Below, piece by piece: positions 33,415 through 43,613 of a stretch of DNA of 64,000 nt. Within the stretch, counting starts at the first letter, position 1. Each line of letters opens with the position of its first letter. The notes beneath the pieces were generated by a model. That model saw only the letters and a program-made list of their open reading frames with translations, was not told the origin of the DNA and searched no databases. The DNA lies in NCBI RefSeq assembly GCF_004664715.2, contig NC_051074.1, positions 20,480,558-20,544,557 of the forward strand. The letters run 5' to 3'. The position numbers were made by a program, and so were the translations under genes. The stretch comes from Peromyscus leucopus (Eukaryota; Chordata; Mammalia; Rodentia; Cricetidae).

Positions 33415-33775
33415 ATACAGCCTGCAAAATGCTTACTATGTGAACATGAGGCCTGAGTTTGATCCAGAACCTATGCAGAAATACCAGATGTGTGTAATTC
33501 TAGCACTAGAGATATACAGACAAGTAGGTGAATTCCTGGGGCTCACTGGGCAGCTAGCTTAGCCTTATCAGTGAGCCCAAGGCCAATGAGAGATCCCATC
33601 TCAAGGAAACTAGGTGAATGTCACATGAGGAGAAACAATATCTAAGGTTGTCGTCTGGCTTATATATTAAATGCACACACATGCATCCACATCTACACAC
33701 ATATGCACTCACATTAAAATGTACACAAATGTGCACACAGATATATGCACATATGAATGCACAACAAAAGAATTC
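33415..33775 (+). mobile_element. B4 SINE
   Basis: Sense B4: 'aacatgaggcctgagtttga', 'gtgtgtaattctagcactag', 'agcccaaggccaatgagaga', followed by a CA-rich tail ('aaatgcacacacatgcatcc'). Confidence 0.7.
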
Positions 33776-33824
33776 TAAACCCCAGATCTGTCATTGATAA
33801 TGTGACAGGTGATTTTTAAAAAAA

Positions 33825-33903
33825 GTTTCCCTGAGCTCCAGTTTCCTCATTTATGGACTAGATGATAGCAACATCTAGAGCTCATAGGAGAATTAATTAA
33901 GAT
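33825..33903 (-). mobile_element. MIR relic
   Basis: 'gctccagtttcctcatttat' and 'gatgatagcaacatctagag' match the antisense MIR core ('cctcagtttcctcatctgtaaaatgggga'). Confidence 0.5.
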
Positions 33904-33904
33904 T

Positions 33905-33918
33905 GTCTATCTATCTAC

Positions 33919-33967
<49 letters not shown>

Positions 33968-34038
33968 AACCTATCTATCTATCCATCATCATCATCTACC
34001 TATCTATCTATCTATCTATCCATCATCATCATCTACCC

Positions 34039-34084
<46 letters not shown>

Positions 34085-34092
34085 TATCTAGG
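33905..34092. repeat. (ATCT)n tetranucleotide repeat with internal duplication
   Basis: Long ATCT arrays interrupted twice by the same insert 'ccatcatcatcatctacc' (about 33980 and 34020), so the array contains a larger duplicated unit of about 40 bp. The Ile/Tyr/Leu/Ser open frame is an artefact. Confidence 0.95.
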
Positions 34093-34222
34093 TATCTATT
34101 TGTATATCTATTTATCTACCATCTTCTATCTATATATGCATATACAAACATCTACAAATACCTGGGCTCCAATAGGGACTTACTGCATTTGTTTATATGT
34201 CATGTCTCTTCACATGAGTATA

Positions 34223-34254
<32 letters not shown>

Positions 34255-34290
34255 GCGTGTGTCTGTGTGTGTGTACATGCCTGTGTGTGT
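34223..34290. repeat. Imperfect (GT)n repeat
   Basis: GT-rich with interruptions by TTT, GC and CT. Confidence 0.9.
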
Positions 34291-36200
34291 AAGGAGAGAA
34301 GGGGAGAAATGGAGTGTACTAGAGAATTCAGTGAAAGAAGAGAGCTTGAGGGAAAAGGTGAAAATGAGTTAGAAATAACTCTGTTGCAAGACAGAAGAAT
34401 GCTGATTTGAAATATAGCTGGGAAATCATTTCCACTTAGGGCTGCTTAATTATTGCACTGGGATTCTCCACAGTGTGTTTGGGAGCTCTTGCATATTTCA
34501 TATCTTAAGGCTTTTCTATGTTCTATTCCATCTCTTATGTTCTCTGAGACAAGCCTGGCTTCCCTCTGAAGCAGCATTTCTGTGGAAAAAGGGAGATGTT
34601 TGGGAATCTGGGTCTACTAAATATGAAGCAAGTGAAACAGCGTTGCCAAACTGGCAAGATCACCAGAAAAGCCAGTCCAGACACAACCATGCTTAGGCAG
34701 CTGTTTGCAGCTGGTTAAACATGAGTTATACTGAAGCAACGTGATGTGTCTGCCAAGTATAAATGTTCAATAGAAAGGACTCCCCTTTCTCCTCTCTTTA
34801 TGACCCATTTATTGCTTTTTCTGAATAAGGATAAACTGAGAAGTAAAACCTCCAAAAAATTTCATTTAATAATCCTCACCACCAAAGTTTATTATAGGAA
34901 ATATATGTAATTCTACCATTCAAATGAGATAACTGTTAAGGTCTTGGCATGATTATGAATATTCAATTATATTTATATAATTTCATATTTCATTTTCCTC
35001 AAATTATTTGAAAAATTTAACATGATAGTTATTGGTTGAATTTTCTAAAACATATATTAGCAACTCTTATTTTGCCCTATAAAATGTTGATAATTTTATG
35101 GTCAAGGTAATATGTTGGATGATTTATCTTTTTCAGTATAAAACTCCAATTGACATTCATACAAGATGGCTAGGCTGACTCTCACGTTTGTGGTGCTTCA
35201 TGGTCAGATACTTTCCTAGGAATCTTGATGCCCCTTGTTATTTTGAGAATCAAGCTGGCATCATGAAGAGAGGAAGAGCAGACAGTTAGTTCTTCCTTTA
35301 TAACCAGCTTTGGTGGACTCAGATGGTCTTCACTGGGACTTGCAGAATAGTTTAATAAAGATTCTGAGGAGCATAAATTTCACCTTGTATTGCCTTTTTT
35401 TTTTGGTATGTACTTTCTAAAGACTGGACTTCATTCTTCATTTGAATTTTAGTTATGAGCATGTTTCAGAATCCACGGTGTGCATCTTCTTGAGGCAATA
35501 GCTCATTTCCAGGTGCTGGCTCCCATTGTCCCACAGTGCTCTTAGATCTTGTCATTGGCACAGAGAAATCTCCTTGCTGCAGGGGACAGCAGATTCGCCC
35601 CTGAGTTGCCTTTCTGCTTCTCTTACGGTGAAAGAAGATGTTCACAGACTCCATGCCCCGCACTATGACTTAGCATAGCAGTACATGGGCAAGTGAGGAG
35701 ATACCCACCAAGTTCTCCTTGGAAAACATAGCATTTAAGTTTCTGTTCTTTTGAGTAACGAGAGAACAATAGATAATTAGAGCTCTTGATAACTCTTGGT
35801 TGGTTTGATGCCTTCAGTACTTCAATAGCATTTCACCAATAGTCTACCATTCTCTTGACTTAAATATACTCAGTTCTGTAAGTGGTTATTTTGAAAGGGT
35901 TACTTTTTAGGACTTCCCCCACTTCTCCATCTATACCTCCATAAGCTTGTGACACTCATGTAGGATGAATATGGTTAGCCAATATTTTATTCTTGAAATA
36001 TTATACCTGTGTGAACCTACTTCATATGATATCCAGTATGGTAAGCCACCTCCTAATAATACAATATATTTATGTGGCCAGACTAGAAGAATTCAGAAAG
36101 TCCAAAATGAATTGCTCTCACTCCCTGATACATGTTACCATTTGCTTATTATAAACTTTTTCTTCTGTAGTCTTTGATATAACAGCCAAGATAATGTTCA
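34291..36200. other. Unique sequence, some short open frames
   Basis: AT-rich, no recognised repeats. A minus-strand frame at 35466-35663 (65 codons) and a plus frame at 35965-36177 (70 codons) lie in non-repetitive DNA, but I do not recognise either. Confidence 0.4.
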
Positions 36201-38020
36201 TGTCTCCCTATTTGGTTTTTGGGGGTTTCCATTTTATTTATTCTGGTGTTGAATTTTCCAGCATTCAATCTTAAGTGCATTTAGTTATGTTTAGGTCTTG
36301 AGTCTTAGTGCCATACTATATACCTAGTAGGTGCTTACTAACGCTTCTTAAAATGCCTGGCATACGCTTTTAAAGTAAGCAGACAAAATTAGAGCCATGC
36401 CACTAGTGTTCCATTTGTCTCACCCTTTAATTTGTCTCTTCAGTGTGTTTTATCTTTTTTTTGAAGTCATTGAGAAGAAATACATTTCACTTTCATCTCT
36501 CAACATGCATTAATGTGAAAAACATAATTTTTCTCTAATGGTCAGAATCCTATAATTTAAACAAAAAGAGAATAAAGAAAAAGAGAGTTGGATATACATG
36601 GGATTCTTTAATACTACATGTTTTCTGTTCTATGGATAGTTTATTATTTTAAAACTATGGGCTAGTATCTTTCCTATAGCAACCAGAAAAGGCATAGGTA
36701 AACCAAAATGATTAGTATTCAAGGAGCAGGCTTGGGAATATTCACTATAGCTTGTCCTTTCAATGTGTCTTCTTTTGACATCTTCACCCTGGGTATCCTG
36801 GCAACAGAGCACTTCACCAAAACAAAAGTCCCATAGACACTGTTTGCTGAATTCCATCAGAATAATAAAAAGACTGTTTTATCTAAGCATTTGCTGAAGA
36901 CAGTAATTTAGAAAAACACCAAGACAGTAGCTAAATGTACTTGATTCAGAAGTAACTGTCATTGAAGGAAACCCTATCATTTTTTCAAATACTTGCAGGG
37001 AGATAGAAATGGGAAAAAAAAAAAGGTGATTTGTGGCTAAATGAGAAGTAAGCCAGTATGAAGGTACTACAGTCTGAAATCCTACCAAGGCTCATTTATT
37101 GGATGCAGAGCACATGTTCCCATGCAAGCCAGGGGTGTGTCACCATTACCTGTGTAAATACCTGTGAACAGACTCTTGGCATGCACATGAAGCTGCCTGT
37201 TACCCACTACAGGCTGCATGTATTTTCTGGGACAAAGCTGTGTATTTAGGGTGACATTTTTTTTTTTCTAACGGTTGGGTATCTGATAACCTCAGTATTA
37301 TATTTGGAACTTCAGAAACATTTGCACAACAACAATGTAGGACTTCCATGCGCCTTAATGGGTTAATTAAAGGGAGTGGGAGGACCACAGCCATTTGGAT
37401 GCTTGGCACTGGGGATGATGGCTTAGAGAAGGATTGGCATGTTTGGTGTCTTAGGTCCATAGGTCTATGCTTTCAATTCTTGTCTTACAGTTCACCTCTC
37501 TCTTTCATTTGAAACCAAGGGATTAACTGCTTCAGTTCAGGGACTGTCTGCTCTTCCCAGGACCAAGAGCTCAGCAATGTTCCCCCAGTGCCTGTTGATG
37601 GCCCTCTTGACCAGAACTCAAGGTTCACCAAGTATGTAATCAGGAGAGTGCTTTAGGAAGTAGAAGTTTAAACTCCTTGAGGGATGGAACTGAAGCAGGC
37701 TAAATGCTAGCACCCATACATCCTAACACTTTGCCCAGGCCAAGAAGCCCATTCTGGTGCCTAGTCAAGCTCCCTGCCCCTTCCTCGGCGTGTATAAGTT
37801 TCATTGACTACCTCTTCCTGTTCCAGACCACAGCTGACTGATCCAATGCATGTAGGCGGAGTCTCCAACCTGAAACCTGGTGACTGAGGCTCAGCTACGC
37901 CTGTCAGTTCAGTTGTGTTAGTGACTGAGATGTTTACACTTAGGGCATGCACTATGGAGGACATCATCCACATTGAAAGTAGATGAGAAAGGAAGGGACA
38001 AGACTGAGGAGCGACACTGT
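36201..38020. other. Unique sequence, no certain feature
   Basis: No recognised repeat. Around 37345-37375 the words 'gccttaatgggttaattaaa' give a homeodomain-like cluster. T-run at 37258-37267. Confidence 0.4.
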
Positions 38021-38024
38021 TTTG

Positions 38025-38343
38025 ATGTGTGAGGCATCTTACGTTTTAACACTTATTCTCTGGTTGGGGAGGCTACTGAACCTTTAGGAAGTGATGCTTT
38101 GCTGGATGAAGTTATATCAATGGGGCAGGCTTTGAGGGTTTATAGCCTTGCCCTTACTTCCTGTTTTGGCTCTCACCTTCCTGTGTGTGGTTAAGATGTG
38201 TTCTCCGAGTTCCCCGCTCCTGATGCCTTCCCAATCGTTACAGACATCTAGCCCTCCAGAACTGTATGCCCAGACAAACTCTTCTATAAGTTGCTTTTGG
38301 TTGTGCTATTTTATTACAGCAACAGAAAACGAGCTAGTGCAGG
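38025..38343 (+). mobile_element. MaLR/ERVL-type LTR, diverged
   Basis: The order 'gcatcttacgttttaacac', 'gaacctttaggaagtgatgc', 'ggcaggctttgagggtttat', 'ataagttgcttttggttgtg' and 'ttacagcaacagaaaacgag' matches MaLR-type LTR structure. Target duplications not identified. The 159-codon open frame that starts here (38148-38627) is accidental. Confidence 0.5.
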
Positions 38344-39300
38344 TGGGTTTCTCATTCCCAATTCCAGTTGATTCTGAGGATCAGCTCATTGGCTTCTATG
38401 TGAGCTATAGATCCCAGATCATTTGCCTTAAAGCCATTTCAAGGGAATTTTGCTTAATTGTAGCTAACAAAAAGATCATGGACCCAAAGAAATTGGCCAG
38501 AGGCAGCTCCAGAATCAGAGTCACAGTCAGTGTCTGGACCAGTGATCAGCGTACAGTTTTGGTGTCCTGCACATTTCCTGACTCCAGAACATGGCAGACA
38601 CTTGGCTGCTCTGCTGGGTTTGGGTGAGGCTGGAAGAGCACAGGCCAGAAGATATTATCTACATCTTCCAACCCTCCAGCCTTTTGTTGCTGGTTGCTCA
38701 AAAATTGCACTATTTCCATAGGATGGCATGTCTGAAAAATCATGGGTCCCTGTGTTCCTATTTCTGTACAGTTTCTAACTATGGAGGATGAGTTCCAGGC
38801 AGTCATATCTTAGAGTCCCTAGGTTTGAAGATGGTGCCTTCTGCTATGTCAAAGTCACTTGGGAATCATCTGGGAAGGGTTCTGGACATTTCTTCACTGA
38901 TCTGAGCTGCCAGTTCTCACTGTCTTGGAATTATGTGCCATCAGGAGGAGGGCAGTCTGATTCTGAGTTAGGCTGATGGTTGAGGGCAAGAGGGAAACAG
39001 GGAAAAATGGGGTTTCTGATCATGTAAGCCGTGTTTCTGTATCCCCTGCTGTGGGAGGCACCTTCTCTCCAGGAAAAGGCAGGCTGCATGCATTTGGCAT
39101 GAATAAAGGCCATAGAGTAAGTCAGATTCGATCTCTGCAAAGATCTCCCTGTATAATTTATGGCTTTAGACTGGGTAGTCTTAGATTTCTGGGCATAAAG
39201 GGAGGCTAACATATTACTGTAAAGCAGCAAACAGGGTCAGTGGGACAAGCTGTGCTCAGAATGTTCTTGACTGCTTGAACCAGACAAAAGCCAGTGACTC
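38344..39300. other. Unique sequence, no feature seen
   Basis: No recognised repeat or family. Confidence 0.4.
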
Positions 39301-39304
39301 TGTA

Positions 39305-39322
39305 TACACACACACACATACA

Positions 39323-39368
<46 letters not shown>

Positions 39369-39383
39369 CAAAAAAAAAAAAAA
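39305..39383. repeat. (CA)n microsatellite with A-run
   Basis: CA-rich 39305-39366, then a run of A (39369-39383). It may be an expanded SINE tail. Confidence 0.9.
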
Positions 39384-39501
39384 ACCACACTTGAACAGGT
39401 GTGTGAGCATGAGCTTGGTATGCCACAGCACACATTGTAGGTCAGAGGACAACTTGAGGGTTGAACTCAGGTTCATTGGCACTAAGCCATCTCACTTAAC
39501 T

Positions 39502-39610
39502 GTGGCAGAGATTTTTGTCCTGACTGCCCAGTCCCAAATAAACACACAAAAGCCTATATTAATTACAGAATGCTCGGCCTGTGGCTCAGGCTTATTATTA
39601 ACTAGCCTGC
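39502..39610 (-). mobile_element. Class II LTR 3' fragment
   Basis: Starts 'tgtggcagagatttttgtcc' and contains 'aaataaacacacaaaagcct' and 'ggctcaggcttattattaac', duplicating 39825-39925 of the neighbouring LTR with about 90% identity by eye. Confidence 0.7.
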
Positions 39611-39815
39611 GTGAGACTGAGGGAATCCTCCGTGCTGTAGCTCAAGTACACGTGCCACGGCCAGGGGACACGTCTCTGTACTGCAGCCCATATGAGAGAC
39701 GTGAACTATGAAGCTGCTCTTGGCTCCATTTTTGTGTGTCTAGAACCCTTTTTTAAAAGGTTTTCTCAGGCTTTATGTAGATGTACATGCACCACATTGG
39801 AGCACCATATGTAAA
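39611..39815. other. Sequence between two LTR copies
   Basis: About 205 bp of uncertain origin, ending 'catatgtaaacataggctga'. It may be LTR or internal ERV sequence. Confidence 0.3.
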
Positions 39816-40173
39816 CATAGGCTGAGTTTTTTTGTCCCAACTGCCCCACCACAAATAAACACACAAAAGTTTATATCAATTACAGAATGCTCAGCCATTA
39901 GCTCAGGTTTATTATTAACTCGCTCTTACATTTAAATCAACTCATTTCTATTCATCTATGTATTGTCACGAGGCTGTGGCTTTACCTGTTCTCTGGCATC
40001 TTGCTTCTTGGGCAGCTGGCTCACGTCTCTCTCAACTCCTCCCTTCTTCCTCAGAGTCCCCAGTTTGATTGTCCCCACCTAACTTTATCCTGCCTTGCTA
40101 TGGCCAATCAGCATTTTATTAGCAAATGAGAGTAATACATATTCACAGTGTACAGAAGGATCATCCCACAGCA
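39816..40173 (-). mobile_element. Class II ERV LTR
   Basis: Minus-strand LTR beginning TGCTGTGGGATGATCC (right edge 40173) and passing through 'tattggcc'-type 'ctatggccaatcagcatttt' and 'cacaaataaacacacaaaag'. It is closely similar in design to 23548-23916. The 6-mers outside the pair of fragments, cttaac (39496-39501) and cttact (40174-40179), agree at four of six positions and are weak evidence of one integration. Confidence 0.7.
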
Positions 40174-40179
40174 CTTACT

Positions 40180-40504
40180 CGATACTGATTATGTTTTAAA
40201 TAGTTTCATGAGGGCCTAATTTTGTCTACAGAGCATGAAACCTGGTTTAAACAGAAAGTTCTGGGACTTCTGTGGTCACGATTGTGGTAACACCTTTCTC
40301 TCTAAAAGATAAGGCAAAATTTGTTCCTAGAAACCATATGTTGATAGAGAACCCAACACACATTCACATCAGAGTAGACTGATATTTTGAAAATTTCTGA
40401 TCTTTTATCTGTAGATCACCTTCTTCTCCCTTCAAAGTACACATACATCATATAAGCAAATGCATACAAAACCACTAGGGTCCTGTGACCAGGCAGCACA
40501 ATAA
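40180..40504. other. Unique sequence
   Basis: AT-rich, no recognised repeat. Confidence 0.4.
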
Positions 40505-40660
40505 TCTGGAGAGAAACTTATAGACTTTACAAAAGTATTGTCAGAGAAGATAAACTTGTAAAGAAAGGCAATCTCAGTAAAGTTATATGAAATTGACATA
40601 CAAAATCAGTAATGTTTCTGTAAACCAAAGATGAACTAGTTGAAACAGAGAAAGCAGTTC
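40505..40660 (+). mobile_element. Possible ancient L1 ORF2 fragment
   Basis: 'gacatacaaaatcagtaatg', 'tttctgtaaaccaaagatga' and 'ctagttgaaacagagaaa' follow the L1 ORF2 order for the 'KIN..SVAFLYT' region. Diverged and short. Confidence 0.4.
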
Positions 40661-40998
40661 ACTATTCTTTGTCTAGTTTGGGTAAACTTATTGCAAAGTA
40701 TAGTTTGCTGTTGTTAAAAAAAACAAATCTGGAAAATATAGTAAGTAAATTAATAAGAACCCAAACTGTTGCCTAATATGCGTCTTAGCAACAAAACTGC
40801 TAACATTTCAGTTGGTGTGTACAGCTTTGCCTATGCAAATACATCTACACTGGCCACCATTTGTCTGTTAACCAATTTGTTTGTCTTTACATATTTTGTA
40901 AAAATGTTTGGCCTGACTTATATGTACTTTTCTTACTCTTCATCAAGTGTGTCTTATCAGGGTCAATATCCTCCTTATATTACCGGCATGAGATACTA

Positions 40999-41457
40999 AG
41001 AATCTGTGGTTGATGTATTGTGCACCCCAATAAACTTATCTGGGGGTCAGAGAACAGAAGAGCTACAATATTAAACATAGAGGATAGGCAGTGGTAGCAC
41101 ATGCCTTTAATCCTAGCATTCTGGAGGCAGAGATCCAGATCTCTATGAGTTCAAGGCCACACTGGAAACAGAGCCAGGCATCGTGGCACACATCTTTAAT
41201 CCCAGGACTTGAGATCTCATGTCTTGCTTGGGAAAGACACAGGCCTTTAATTCTAGGAAGTGATGGCAGAAAGCAGAAAGGTATATAAGGCATGAGGACC
41301 AGGAACTAGCGGCTTTTTAGGCTTTTTAAGCTTTTAGGCTTTTGAGCAGCATTTCAGCTGAGATCCATTTGGGTGAGAACTCAGAGGCTTCCAGGTTGAG
41401 GAAACAAGATCAGCTGAGAAGCTGGCAAGACCTTTTCAGATTTGTGCTACAAGAATC
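40999..41457 (+). mobile_element. Solo class II LTR with B1-like modules, copy 4
   Basis: LTR 41005-41451 (447 bp), TGTGG...CTACA, flanked by perfect agaatc (40999-41004, 41452-41457). B1-like modules at 41085-41215 ('gcctttaatcctagcattct', 'gaggcagagatccagatctc', 'cacacatctttaatcccagg'), and TATA box tatataag at 41282-41289. Compared with copy 1 about 85 bases are missing between 41426 and the 'aagacctttt' end. Confidence 0.9.
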
Positions 41458-42215
41458 TATTAAAGAAGTTAGCGTTTGGGTCGTGAGTAAGAAAAAAAGT
41501 TCAGAATAGGGGCCCTGTGCAATGAGACAGGAGAAGGCCATCGTTTCTCTGCCAAGTAATCTTAAAATCTTCCTGGGTTTACTGAGTATCTCCTTGGAAA
41601 AAATCTTCTGAAACCCATCTTTCTTTTTTAAAGGACACACTTTTTGCTAAAGGAAGAGTGTGCTGTGGAGAATTTCTCCATGTGTAAGTGCTTAGTCAGC
41701 AGACATTCCACTGCCTAAAACATTGACTCCAGGTAAAGAGACAAGCAACTTATATCTGCAAGTTGTAGATGAAGAAACTTTAAGATAATAAGTTCTGTTT
41801 CAGGTAGCATAGGATGAAATAAAAGCATATAAGAAACCTTTTCAACATTGCCTATAAATCCTGTGGTTAATTGCCTGGATAGAACCAGTCAGCACACATT
41901 GGTTGGTATGGATGCTGGGTCCCTGGCTTAGAGGTCCCATAGAGGTGAGTGGCCAGTATCTGAGCATGCGTTCTAAGTAAAGCCTAGGGATTGTTGGTAG
42001 CTCCAGAATTATACAAAATAAAATGCTAGGTGGGGGTATCTGCCCCATTGGGATGTTGAGAATGTGAGGACAAACTAGTGGGCAAGCTATAGTCATAAGA
42101 TCAAACTATTGTGGCTATGAAGAAGCAACAAAAGGTAGATTCTAAATGTATTTAATCTATGTATATATATAAAAAAAACCCTTGACATAGTTCCCAGGAG
42201 CTGTCTACCTTGTTT
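41458..42215. other. Unique sequence, no feature seen
   Basis: No recognised repeat. Confidence 0.4.
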
Positions 42216-42299
42216 TGTTTTTTAAGACAAGGTTTCTCAGTGGGACCTGTGGCTTGTGGATTAGCCTAGGCAAGCCCATGGCCCCAGAGATCGGGACTG

Positions 42300-42485
42300 T
42301 GTATGAATGTTTTGCCTGTAGGTATGTCTGTGTGCCACCTGCATGCCGGCAGAGGCCAGAAGAGATCCTCTGGAACTGTGGTTACAGATGATTGTGAGCC
42401 TCCATCTGGGTGGGTTCTGGGAATTCAACCTGGGTCTTCTGGAAGAGTAGTCGGTGCTCTTAACTGCTGAGCTCCACTCCAGCTC
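42300..42485 (-). mobile_element. B3 (B2-family) SINE
   Basis: Antisense: 'tgaatgttttgcctgtaggt', 'gatcctctggaactgtggtt', 'gtgggttctgggaattcaac', 'ttaactgctgagctccactc'. A 25-bp B1-start-like piece ('aagacaaggtttctcagt') lies just left at 42225. Confidence 0.8.
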
Positions 42486-42486
42486 C

Positions 42487-42577
42487 TTAACTTTTTATAG
42501 GTGGGCTTGTGATCAAATTCAGGTCCCCACACTTGTATAGCAGGTATTATATTGACTGAGCCATCTCTCCGGCTCCT
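42487..42577 (-). mobile_element. ID/B4-type SINE head
   Basis: Antisense tRNA-like head: 'gatcaaattcaggtccccac' and 'tgactgagccatctctccgg'. Confidence 0.45.
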
Positions 42578-43555
42578 GCTACCTTCTCCCCACAGCACAG
42601 ATTGACATCAAATGAGTTAAAGAACCATCTAGAGAATGCACCAGTTACCTTCTTTTTACTCTTGTAAATATTCCAAGTGCCATTTGTTACGTCCAAACTT
42701 GGATGCGAGGTGGCATCTGCTTCCCTCTTTTGCTCTCTTCTGGCACAGAAGGCCAGTCTCCTTTGCCTCCGTGGAGGATGCTGGCTCTGAGGCTTGCCAG
42801 CGCAACCCCATACCTGCTAGATGGTAGTGTCGTATTTATAGATTCTCACAATTTCTCGGGTCTAAGTTTCCAGTCATTAATCACCAAAGTCAGCCGTCTC
42901 CACGTGTCTGAGATGGAATTTAATGAATGCACAGCCACTGAAACAAACCCCTTTTGAATACTGTTGTAGTGTTTGAAAAGCAACAGAGAATTTTTGGCAA
43001 AATGTCAAGATCAAATGCAATCTCACTAAGAATGAATGAATATCTCAACAGCAGCATCAACTGGCTTATTTTTTTCTTCCTAGAGAACAGTTTTGTAAAT
43101 CAGTGATTGTTGGAGCATTAATTTGAAAGACCTTTTGACTTTATTAGATAGCAGTCATTGACCTTGGCTGGCTTCCCAAGCTGAATAGAGGCTGAATGGC
43201 TGTTGACAGACTGTGTATTATAACAAATGCCCTGATTTCGCTAGCTTACCTCAAGTAATGCTAGCATTTAGTCAAAACAATATCCAAACCCAATTTCCAT
43301 GGAAGGACAACACATAAATGTTAGAAAATAGTGAAATGAAGATGTACATTAAATGTAGGTCTTTTCCCAATAAATAGATCTTAATTCTAAATATTAGAAC
43401 TTGCCAATAGTAAATTTAGATAACAAAATATATGTTATTTGGGTCTTTACTCATTGCTCAAACATATTCATTTAAATGGTCACTAAATGTCTACCATAGC
43501 ATATTAATTAAGGTAGAAATAGCAAGGATTAATAAAGTCCTGCTAAGGCCATGGT
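42578..43555. other. Unique, AT-rich; enhancer-like in part
   Basis: No recognised repeats. Words such as 'ccagtcattaatcacc' (42870), 'ggaatttaatgaatgc' (42913) and 'gcattaatttgaaag' (43114) suggest possible conserved non-coding DNA; unproven. Confidence 0.3.
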
Positions 43556-43556
43556 G

Positions 43557-43558
<2 letters not shown>

Positions 43559-43609
<51 letters not shown>
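43559..43609. repeat. (GA)n microsatellite
   Basis: About 25 GA units. Confidence 0.95.

Positions 43610-43613
<4 letters not shown>

Noticed and set aside
33905..34092. Regularly interrupted array that could suggest a CRISPR
   Set aside because: Units are tetranucleotides with no unique spacers, and the genome is mammalian.
33903..34372. Tyr/Leu/Ile/Ser-rich frames
   Set aside because: Generated by ATCT and GT microsatellites.
38148..38627. 159-codon plus-strand open frame with a signal-peptide-like start
   Set aside because: Its first 65 codons lie in a MaLR LTR, and no domain or conserved motif is visible in the rest.
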